A stretch of DNA of 64,000 nucleotides from NCBI GenBank assembly GCA_963971285.1, contig OZ020258.1, positions 9,444,614-9,508,613 on the forward strand. Direction: 5' to 3'. The notes beneath the pieces are model-generated. The model was given only the letters and a program-made list of their open reading frames with translations, did no database searches and was not told the origin of the DNA. Positions 18,039-30,000 of this stretch are shown piece by piece (the first letter of the stretch is position 1; each line of letters starts with the position of its first letter). Source of the stretch: Astropecten irregularis (Eukaryota > Echinodermata > Asteroidea > Paxillosida > Astropectinidae). The position numbers and the translations under genes are program-made.

Positions 18039-21000
18039 ATGGCTGAGGATATTGATCGGTTTATACAAGAACAGAAGAGTAAACTAGCGAGGGAACGTAA
18101 CGACCTACGACAAGAAAGCCCCAGAAAGGTAATTGTACTTGTACTGTTTTGCACTTGGCAGGACTAGTTTTAACCCTAACCCTCTGTCCCTACCACACAA
18201 GAAAAGAGTATATGCTTACCACACATTACCACAGTAATATAAAGGCATCAAGGCAGGAGCTAGGGTCTATGTAGGATCTGTTGGTAGGCTTTTTGCTGTT
18301 CATTCACAGAAGTGTCAGTATACATGTACCGGTACATAAGGTTACTGAGAGGAAGATTGCCCAGTGTATACTGTATATAGGAGATCCCCGTGCACAGAAT
18401 ATCACTTTTCTGTGTTTCAGTGGAAATACACCCATGGTATTCAAGCATAATCTCAGCACTTTGGAGTTTGATAATGGACATAGCCCATACTGTTTGAAAT
18501 ATGTCACAAATTTGAATTGGGTAATCGGTTCCGAATCACATGTACTCAAAGAGAGTAAAAGTGTCTTAGCAAATTCTAAACTTAAAGGGAGCATATATAG
18601 GATTTGCAAAGATGTGCGTTTTGCCTGAGTTTGGTACTTGAACAGAAGTGAACGTCTTAATCTTCCTTAGTTCGTTTCATGTACCTTTTTACGCTTTGTT
18701 CATCTGGATAGCAGAAATACGGTCAAAATAATCTTGCCCCCCTCCGAATCCTTCACAGTTACACCACGCTTTAGAAATGCTAAAAAATCGTTCGGACGAA
18801 CTATCTTTTTAAAAGACATTAAATCTTGATTTCCTTGATAAACCCAGCATCTGATGAACCACGATTTCCCATGGTGACTGTTTGCACTGTTTAAGAACTG
18901 TTGGGTCCATTTTCTGTCTCAAACTCAATAATTTTTTTTGAGGCCTTGCAAATCCTGTTTGCTGCCTTTTAATTTGCTTGAGAAATTGAGAGTATGGTAA
19001 TTTAAATACTTAGAATAAGTAAAATCAAAACCATATGTGGGCAATTCCAGCGTAACGGACATGACAATCACACAGTTTTTGCCTTATTCAGAGGATCACA
19101 AAGTAGGATTGGCAGTTTGCAAACAATTTTAATTAGGCTTATCAGACACATTTGACTATCAGTGACATATGTAGTAAAATTCATGTGATTTCATTGAACG
19201 GTTGTAGAGAAAATACACTTCTTGTGACTGTAACGGACATGACACCAAATGGACAAGGCTTTTTAACCTGCTTTTTGTTATGCAATTTCCTGTGAATTGT
19301 TAGAGTTAATGCACCTAATTTTGATTTAGTTTGAACCATAAGGCCATGTTCTTATCATAAATACAGTTTTTTAAAACAGTTTTGATTCCAATCTTTTTTG
19401 CCAGCTCAAAAAGTAGCGTAACGGACATGACACTTTCAACGTAACGGACATGACACTTTTGTCCACTTTTTGTAAACTTCTAAAATTTTCTTCCTTTAAG
19501 GTTTATGGCAGATATTTTGTATTTATATCAATGTTAGAAGACTGAGACACAATTTAAAACTGGTATTCTGTAATATCTCATATCTTTGTGAAATTTCAGA
19601 GTTGCTATTTTTTCATCATTATGAACAAAACAAAAAAATCTTGAAAAAAATTGCTTCTTCATTCCATGGGTCCTGTTCATGAATTATTTCTCTTGCTATC
19701 GCCCACCATGCCAACACAAAATACATGATTAGTTGGTATTATGGTGATTTTTTACTTAATGGCTTCATATTTGACAAACATTGGCGTAACGGACATGACA
19801 CCCCATTATATCTCCAATTCTTTACTTAAAAAAAATCTAACTGCACAGTATGTTATGAATAACACACCTTAAATTCATTTTGAGTTTCAGTGATATCACA
19901 AAAAAACACAGTAGAACATGGAATATAATGGAATAAAATGTTTCAGAGTGCAACCAATGGGGGCCTACATAGAGCTAAGAAGGTCACATTTTAAAATTTG
20001 AGGCAAAGAAACGTTCACATGTACCTAGCCTGGGTCCTGAATACAATTTCATGAAAATTATTCATCTCTGTTTTGCAGAAAGATTAATAAAATGCTTGAT
20101 GAGACAGGATTATAAAACCAGTGTCATTTTAACATGGGAAATAACCTTCAGAGAAGCAAATTGCATGCTTGTTTTACTGGTAAACTCTTTCATTCAGAAT
20201 CAATGTCATCCTCCAAGTAGAAGTGTGCTCTGTTTTCTAATATCGGATAATATAAAAACATCCACCACTTGATCATTTTCAAGAAAAGCTTCCTCCTCTT
20301 GAGTTGACTGTATGAGCCCCCTAGCTTGTCTTCTCAGAAATTCTACATCACACCCATCCTCTTGTAGTTAGTTAGTCACCTGGGAGACAAAGTATTTTCA
20401 CTTTTTCTTTGTACAAAGTTCAATTCGAACAAGATTTCCTCTTTGTACTGCTGGAGAGGAGATGGAAGCATGAGGGGGTTAGTTGTGGCTCATCATCATT
20501 GGCTGTGATACCTTGTTCCCTTTCACACATTTCACAAGGCTTGACAAAGTGGTGTACTAGTTTTCTACTCTCTTCAGCTTATGAATAGGGCTTAAACTGC
20601 ACATTTTTGCTACTAACTGGGTGCAACCAATAAACATGCTATGTACCTTTAAATGGACAAACATCATCCCATACATGTACATGTGGCATCAAGATTGTGC
20701 TTGATGACAAACACTGCAATGCATCTTCCTCAGGGTAGAACCTTTTGCATACTTTTTATGCATTATAATTAGCTGTCTGAGTAAGTGAAATTGCATCATT
20801 CACAATGTGACTTTGACTGTCCACAGCACTAGTGATAACACGCTTTATTACATCCATAGCTCTCTTGCCATGTGATCTCGCAAAGAATTGCCATTGGAGA
20901 TGTAGGTTCCAGGATTCAAAGAGCTCATAGGGGAATCTGAATACAAACTTGTTTTTGAACTATGAGGCAGCATTATTACTGAAGATGTTGATGTTCAATG

Positions 21001-24000
21001 ACTTTTACACAGAGCCAAAATATTGTTTTTGGCACTTGTCTTTTATGAGGTGTCATGTCCGTTACGCAAAATGTCATGTCCGTTACGCTATTTGTAAGAA
21101 AACTAGAAGTGCTAAGGAAAAATGGTTGCTACACATATAAGGACATTTGATTCTAACATAGGAAATGAATTTGCAGCACCTATATCCAAATTTCCTGTTG
21201 GCAATGAAAACTTTTAGTGAAAAACGTAACGGACATGACACTTATTTTGTTAGAGAAATCGCGCAACTTTGACTACTAGTGGCTTGAAATGTAAGAATTG
21301 ATGTAAAATTTTGCCATTATTTTTCATTTAGTAATACCGTCCTCTGCTGTTTTAAAGTTGAAGGAGGCCTCTAGAGCATTTCTGGTCTCCTTTAAAGACA
21401 GGAACCAAAAAACCTTCAAAAATTGCCACATTTCTGTGTTTCTGCAAAACAATACACAACATTTTCAATTGCGAAAAAAACACCAAATTTTGTCATAAAA
21501 ATGATTAATCTTTTGCAAAATGAAAATTCAAGCATTACTTTTCAAGAATCGTTGAGAGCTGAAGTGCAATTTCATACTTCATTTTTTCACTTTAGTGAAC
21601 ATTTTTGCTGGAATTGCCCATATCATTTCATTGCAATAAATTGGTGAAATTATCTACTGTATGTTTAAAATCTGACTGAAACAAATGTCATCATCTTAAT
21701 CATGGTAATTCAGTTCATGACCATTATTATGTTCTTGAAATGTTTGCCATTTGTGAGATTTTACTTTTTAAATTTGGAAAACAAACTGTCTACCTTTATA
21801 ATTATATTCAGGGCGCTGAGGAAGATTCTCGCAACTACCCCTCGACAGGAATCAATGGATACAAAGAGAATATACCGCCCCCTGGACGAGGTAAGCCTGT
21901 CAAGGTCGTATGAGTTGTGACCTTGCAACCCCAATCCACCTGTTAGCGCAACAAGTTCACACTTGCTTGCACCAAACTTTCAGTATAAATGCACACATTA
22001 ACTTAAAGTTTAAGCTCTAGCTTTTCTGCATAGACTTGTGTAATGTATGCAAATTTGTTAATTGAAGAAACGATCTAATATTATTCTGAATTCTGAAAAA
22101 GAAATACACCAGGAATCTTTGACACAATCGTATTGTAAGTAAGACTTGAAGCTATGAATGGTGGGAGTACTAAAAGAAGGTAGGTTTGCGGTGACACCAT
22201 GTAATCTCTTCTGTGAGAGTGTGTGGTTCAATACAATCGTATTGTAATGTGAATTATATGGTCTATGAAGACTGGGGTCGATTTCACTGAACTCATTAGG
22301 AAACTACTTAGGATAGGATGGGTTATCCTTCGTAACTTGAGTTACGATCAATTGCAGGGCTTTGTGAAAGCGACCTTAGGCCTTATTATGCCAGTCTGTG
22401 ACCTTTAAAACCTTTAAGATTGGTATTGTGAAGATGTGACTATTCTGTTATAGTACAACCTTGTTGCTTTCTAAAGATATGATTTAATTGTACAGCGAAG
22501 CTTTCAACCTTTTTATATTACAAAGATGTAATCTTGTTGCTCTTGACATAACAAGGTTATGTTTTATCCTGGGGACATTTGAATGTATTCTAGGTGGTGC
22601 TACAGATCCAAGTAAGGCTCTCCCCACCGGCGCCCACAACGACCTGAAAGATAAGCTCGCTAGAGAGCGCTATGAAGAATATCAGAAGTTTTTATCCGAG
22701 GTATGTCAGTTCATTTTTTATCTTTACTTGGCATCTCGGCCAAATTGTACACAGATGATTGACAGTCTCTGGAGGCCAAGTGACTTGTGTTTGCGAGTGA
22801 GTTTGACCATTGAACAATGACATTTGACCGGTTTCTTCTGATTAGTGACTACTTACCGGTGACCATTAACTGTTGACTGCTGACCATTGACCTCTGACCA
22901 CTGTTAGGTGACCACAGACCAATGACCACAGACGGCCGACCACTGACCACCAACTATTGACCGCTTGAAACCAACCACTGTCTGCTGACCCTGTACTGCT
23001 GACCACCAACCACCCACTGCTGACCACTAACCACTGACTGACCACTTGAAATCAACCACTGACCACTGACCACCAACCACTGAGCACCAACCATCAACCG
23101 CTGACCACCAACCACAGACCGCTGACCACCAACTGCTGACCACCAACCAATGACCACTTGAAACTAACCACTGAGGGCTGACCACCAACCAGAGACCACT
23201 GACTGACCACTTGAAACCAATCACTTAGTGCTGACCACCAACCGCTGACCACCAACCACAGACCGCTGACCACCAACCACAGACCGCTGACCACTGTCAC
23301 CACCAACCACAGACCGCTGACCACCAACTGCAACTGCTGACCACCAACCAATAACCACTTGAAACTAACCAATGAGGGCTGACCCCCAACCACAGACCGC
23401 TGACTGACCACTTGAAATCAACCACTGAGTGCTGACCACCAACTCCTAACCACAGACCACCAACCACTGACCACCACTCACTGACCTCCTACCACGGACC
23501 ATTGACCACTGACCCATTAAAAACAGGCCCAAGTGAACACTATTGAAAGCTTGTGTATACATTTCTCTGGTTGATTCTAGAAATCAAAACGCACCGCTGG
23601 AAGAGCCCCTGCCCAGGAGCCCAGAGATGGAGCATCCCTTCCTATTCCAAGCCGGGACTCCGCCAAAGTAAGTTTTTCCACCACATTCGCAACAAGTACA
23701 TTCAAAGACTTGTTTGAACAAACATTAATTTGATTGAATGAGTCATTTTTGTCTGAGTACCTGAGACCCCCTAACCTGTGCATTAATGTTATAATTTATT
23801 TATATTGCATATAAATATGTCAACAAATTTTTAAAAAATATTTAACAGTGTTTAAGGATGATCGTATTACAAGACAACAATTTTCGTCCAATTCTCAAAT
23901 CTTTGCTTGGCAACCGGCATTTCTTGCCCATTTCTACCAACAGGAACGTTCAAGGTTGGCCCGTAATAAGGAGTACAATGATTTCTTGAAGCACAAAGGC

Positions 24001-24054
24001 GGCAGCACGGCCCACAAGCCACGGGTGGGGAATGATGAACTGGCGCCGCCAGTG
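18039..24054 (+). CDS. CSPP1: CSPP1 exons 1-5: N-terminal microtubule/centrosome region
   Basis: About 158 residues. Exon 1 gives [20 protein letters not shown], matching the conserved N-terminus of vertebrate CSPP1. Exon 2 has KENIPPPG. Exons 3 and 5 give two similar charged helices, [19 protein letters not shown] and [15 protein letters not shown], followed by a basic/proline linker; this repeated pattern is also seen in vertebrate CSPP1. Exon 4 is Ala/Pro/Arg-rich. Exons 3, 4 and 5 all end in phase 0, so exons 4 and 5 can be skipped in frame. Intron 1 (3.7 kb) holds two transposons and intron 3 a minisatellite. Confidence 0.93.
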
Positions 24055-27000
24055 GTAAGTCAGAAAAAAAATGAAATATTTGTGAAACACTTCCAGCAAT
24101 TCAGATCAGAAAATCTGAAATAGATGACAAAAGCAAAAGATTTGTTTGAAATACTGGCAGCATTTGATCAAATTAAGATATTAAAATAGAGATGGAGACA
24201 CATAACAAATAGATGAATGGACTGATCATAGACAATACGCATATGCAGTGTTGTATGACTCGCCTCGGCCTCGAGGCCAGAAATTTGCTGCCTCTGCCTC
24301 GTGGGTCCATGACTCGGCCTTGGCCTCGGCCTCAAAGAATTTTTAACGATGACTCGGATCGAGGCCGGGAAATTCTTTTATTTAAAACTGAAACGTGTTT
24401 CCCAACATTTTAGGGAAATACATTTTTCATTAAATACGCTTACAGAAAGAAAGTTAGCATGTAATTCATCGAATGTAATGAATTGAGAGCATGGTGAACT
24501 GTGCTAGTGTGGTTATAAACTGCATTGGAAAGTTCGAGTACCGCGTCTAGACTAGCAAACAGTCTCTCGCGGAGTGAAATGATATGCTCGTGTGTGACGA
24601 TCGGACTCGGCCTTGGCCTCGGAGGTTGTGGACTCGGATACAACACTGAGCATATGTCATACAAGTTTACATATTTTTATTTCATGAAAGAATCAGAGAG
24701 GTGGTACCGTCAACCCAATTACTGGACAGGTGACCAGCACCAGCCCAGCCCAGACCAACCAGCAGAATGGTTACCCACCTCCGGCCAACTCGAGGCCGGC
24801 CGGCGGCCACCAGCCACAGCCACAACCACAGTCACAGGACACAGCGGCAGACTACCATGCGAGGAGGGAGGCCGCCTCGCAGACCCCGAGGCCGATCCTG
24901 AAGGATTACGACGACCGTCCGCCTCCTGGCCCTCCGCCGGGTCCCAGACGGGGTTGGGGAACCCCCCAGCCAGATTACGACGAGATCTTGAGGAGGAAAC
25001 GAGAGGAAGAGGCCAGATATAGGTATAAAGAATCTCAGGAAAAGTATTGCTTTTTCCATTGTTATCAATACAAGTGCTGCAAAACTGCTCAATTATTAAA
25101 GGTAGTAAAGGTAACTTAATGTTCACAGTATTTTCCTGCGTCTTTTTTTGAGAGTTTTTTGACAATCGCTGTACTTAAAGCGTGTACAAAAGTTTTCAGG
25201 AGACTTTTTGTTTGCTGCCCTCTATCGACAGCTCGCTCCAAAAGTCTCCCATTAAAGCCGTATCTTCTTTGAGTGATCCTAGGTTGCAGCATCGCTGCGC
25301 ATATCGGTGAAATGATCCTTGGGGGTATGGCGGTGTGTGCGTAGTTTCATGGCTTCTGACTGCCATACAAACAAAGATAATTGACTAATGGGATCACCAC
25401 CTATATAGGGCTGGATGGCTCAGTTGGTAGAGCGCCTGTACTTTATTCAGGAGGTCGGGGTTCGAATCCCGCTCTAGTCAATTTTTCTGTCTATTCCTGA
25501 TAATACATTTTTTGTTTTATCTTTGCAGACGTTATGATGACGACTATGATTATTACCAACCTCGTGGAGGGATTCGACCCTCGTACAGTGACCCGCATCT
25601 CAACAGATACCCACCAGAGGTAATATGACTTTTGTATTTGTCCGAAATGTAGTCTTCTTTCTCTAATTGTTACTTTTTAAAAATTGTTCATAATTTTATT
25701 ATTTTATTTTCTCTTCCAGGACGGGCGTTATTCACGGGCCAGATATGATTACTATGATCCAGAATATGACAGAAGGTAAAATCTTCATTAATTAATCAAA
25801 GAAGAATAACCAGTAATTGACATTACTATTTGTATGGAGTGGATTTATAACTAATGGGAGACTTTTGACTAACCATTGTTAACCTCAAGAGGGCGCGCTT
25901 CACTGTTCTCAGGAATTGTGTGTCGTGTTGCTTTTGTGCGCAAATATTCGTCGTAAACACAACCGGCGTAAAATAAGCGCATGGAAATGCTGGGTACATA
26001 CTGTGCAGTGTCCGATTGTGGTGCCAGGGGGGACATGAGTTCTCCAAGAACAAACAAATGCAGAATCTGTGGAGATTGGCCATGAAAAGGGCGAGTTACA
26101 AACGATCATGGTGGCCGACGGCAATGCATCATATTGTTTTGTGCACAAAGTTTTTACTTTGTCACGCGAGACCTAGCACATTATTCCTTGCCAAACAAAT
26201 GAATTTCACCTTACTTTGTGCTTTCAGGCATTAAAATTGGGGTGGGCGGCAATGTTAAGCAAAAAGTTAATTAGAAATGTCCCCAATTTAATGTTCCCAA
26301 CATTTTCCTGCGTCTTTTGGAGAGTTTTTGGACAAGTCGCCGTACAACAGTTTTCAGGAGACTGATTGTTTGCTGCCCTCTATCGACAGCCCTCTCCAAA
26401 AGTCTCTCATTAGCCCGCACCAGGGTGCTATTAAAATGTTATTTAAGTAGGCCAGCAGGTCTTGCAAGCAATTTTACAAGGATGCCTTCTCAATGCCTAG
26501 TCTTGAGTATCACCCGTTCTACTCCGTACCACTGCACTACATATGAACATCTGATACATGCGTGCATGCACATTTTATGCAATGCGGCACTTTAACCACT
26601 CAGATCTGTTTTGAGAACATTTCCGTCAGGATCGTGACGGAGGATGTTTATTGGTCAATTTCGCGCCTCTGCGTGGCAACAGCTATCTACATGATAGCAA
26701 GGCTTGAAATATCCACTAGACCATGGACCGAGTCTAGTGATTTCAGTGTCAGTCTAGTAAAGTATGTACTGAGCTATAGTCCGGCTGTCTAGTGATTTTG
26801 TTTTCCTTGCACAAATACAATGGTTCCTAAATTGATGATTTTTGACACAATATTGCATACAATAACGGTTTGCCTACGTACATGAATGCCACAGGTCTAG
26901 TAAAAAAAGTTCAGGTCTAGTAAAATGCTTCAGTTACTAGACCTGCTGTCCAGTGCTTTTTTCACGAAATTCGAGCCCTGGATAGACGTACTCGCCACAC

Positions 27001-30000
27001 GCTATGATAGTAGATGCCCCCTGATTGGTCAAAACTTAGAGTGGTCAGTGCTGGGTTGGTTTGCATAATTAATTTTTAAATCTGCACGCATGTGATAGAC
27101 GCTTGCTCGCTGTACGGCGAGTGCGTCTATCACATAGACTACTCAATGCCGTGGAGTCTTTCAATATTCTGGTTTGTGTGTGTATTCTAATGTGATGCCT
27201 TGTCTTTTTTTTTATCTTTGATCAGACGAGTGAGATTCAGTGATGCACAGACTCCAGACAACAGGTAAGAAGAACAAATTCTCACAGATATTGACCTTTG
27301 ACCTCTGTTTTTGAAGTTTGCGAATGTTTCCCCTTTTTGGCGAGCTGCTGCGAAGCAGTGCGAGTCTATGTAATACCGATTTCCGTCCGGCCGGCCATCT
27401 GACCATCCGGACGTCCGTGTGAAATGTTAAAGTGTTTTGGGGTGGTTTTTTTGTTTTTCTTAAAATTAATTATTTCAATCCGGAAAGACAATAGACAAAT
27501 GTTACGGTCTTTTTTCATTGTTAATTTGCTATCATGTTTGTAGCTGCACGTAAGGCAGCAGCGAGCCATGACAGCTTCGCTGTTCTAGTTTGGCAGTAAA
27601 AATTAATAACAAATATGTGGGAAAACTGGACAAAATCAACAAATGCCACAGATACATTTGCTAGAACTGCCAAAACCTAAAACAAACCAATGTTTGATCC
27701 GTTTTGTTGGCTTTGGTGTTTAAAGGTACTATCATACTTTGGTAGCATACCGAAACAGAAATCTGCACAGATTTAACTTATACTTACATGGTATAAAGAT
27801 GGTGATGGTAGAAACATGCCGTTAAAAATGTTCCACCTGAAATGGTGTTTTTATCCAGAAATTAGTAAAACAACGACCAAAATCTGTTTGATCATTTAAA
27901 GATACAAAAATAACAGTGAAAAGATTATAAAAATACTCTGGGCATTTTTCACTGTTTTCTCAAAAAGTGGGCACCGTATGGGACTGGAAATTTTCACAGA
28001 TGACTGTTACTGTATCTTCCTTGACATTTTTGCCCATGAATCTGTATTTCTTTGACAAAAACCAAAGTATGATACTATCTTTAAGCTGTGATATTAATGT
28101 GTTTACAGGAGTTATCCACCTCCTGCTAATGGGCGATATGACCGACCACCCGCCAACAGACCTCCTGCAGATGCCTTCAATGATCCTCAGGCTTATGACT
28201 GGGTATGTATGGGCTAAACTGGGTTTTCACTGTGTGATCCTGTACATAGTGACTGGGTACCTATGGGTTAAGCTGGGGTCCAGATAATGTATAGGGCCTC
28301 AATGATCCTCAGGCTTATGACTGGGTATGTATGGGCTAAACTGGGTTTTCACTGTGTGATCCTGTGCCTAGTGACTGGGTACCTATGGGTTAAGCTGGAG
28401 TCCAGATAGTGTATAGGGCCTCAATGATCCTCAGGCTTATGACTGGGTATGTATGGGCTAAACTGGGTTTTCACTGTGTGATCCTGTGCCTAGTGACTGG
28501 GTACCTATGGGTTAAGCTGGAGTCCAGATAGTGTATAGGGCCTCAATGATCCTCAGGCTTATGACTGGGTATGTATGGGTTAAACTGGGTTTTGACTGTG
28601 TGATCCTGTGCCTTGTGACTGGGTACGTATGGGTTAAGCTAGGGTCCAGATAATGTATAGGGCCTCAATGGTCCTCAGGCTTATGACTGGGTATGTATGG
28701 GCTAAACTGGGTGTCACTGTGTGATCCTGTGCCTTGTGACTGGGTACCTATGGGTTAAGCTGGGGTCCAGATAATGTATGGGCCTTTATCCATCCTGGCT
28801 TGAGGCTAGGGTTGGGACTTATTTCGCTAAGTGCCATTTGAGGCCCACAAAACGATGTAACAGATTGTGCCACATGACAAAGCCAAAGTAAGGCTCCACC
28901 ATCGCCTTGTATCTCTAGCCCTTCATTTCATTTAGGACACAAAATGGTGGTAGCCAACAAAATCCCTAGCCTAGCCTTAAGCCTCATTTGGTAGAGCGCC
29001 TGTACGGTATTCAGGAGGTCGCCAGTTAGAATCCAGCTCCAATCAATTTTTCTTTGTTCACTTTTCAATGACTTTAAATCCAGTCAGTTTCCCTTGTGGT
29101 TATTTCATGACTTTATTATTAAAAGCACTTGGAGTTAGGAGGGCCTGACGTTTCGATCCTTAAACCAAAAGACTTTGAGAAAGATCCTGCTACGATTGAA
29201 ACGTATCAGGCCCTTCTTACTCCAAGCATTTTATATATTTCAGGTCATTACTTTGGTTGACTTAAATTAAAAGTACATTGCTTAATGTTTTTATGAACAG
29301 AACTTGAGCCGTGGCGGACGAAGTCGTACCCTACCGGAGATGGAGAGGTAAAACATCATCTATTAAATACTTACTAGCTCATTTTGTTTTAGCATGACAA
29401 TATTTTTCCACGCACCGAAAGCTGAACACCACACCAAGTCCAATGCCTTAAATAAAATTCAATGAACATGCAAAATATGATGCAGGTTGCATTAGGGAAC
29501 TTTATTATGCAAACTTGAATTTATGCAAATGTATATGCAAATTTGAATTTATTCAAATACATCTGCAAATTTGACAGTTGATTGAAAGGGTCATTCTGTT
29601 GACCTGTTTATTTTCCAGTCAGTTTCCCTTGTGCTTATTTGATGATTATATTGGTTAAAAAGCCGCATCTTCTTTGAGTGATCCCCCATGTACTGTTTCT
29701 CAGGTTGCAGCATTGCTAATGCTGCACGTATTGATAAAATGATCCCTGGGATATAGTGGTATGTGAGTGGGTTGCATGGCTTCTGACTGCCAAACGAACA
29801 AAGATAATTGAAAATTTGGGACACTGCCAACATAGAGCTGGATGGTTCAGTCAGTAGAGTGCTGGTATGGTATTCCAGAGGTCGCCGGTTCGAATCCTAC
29901 TCTTTGTTCACCTTTCACTGTTTAAAACTAATCCAGTAATTTCCCCTGTGGTTTTGTGGTGATTATATAACTTCATGTATTCACAGGCAAAGATCTATTA

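Noticed and set aside
22954..23411. Overlapping minus-strand frames rich in Val, Ser, Gly and Trp
   Set aside because: Products of the CTGACCACCAACCA array in CSPP1 intron 3.
24525..25165. Frames of 129-165 codons on both strands around CSPP1 exon 6
   Set aside because: Shadows of the GC-rich exon in other frames.
25408..25482. Functional tRNA gene
   Set aside because: The tRNA-like fold is part of a repeated SINE with a shared tail at more than ten places; the anticodon arm is irregular.
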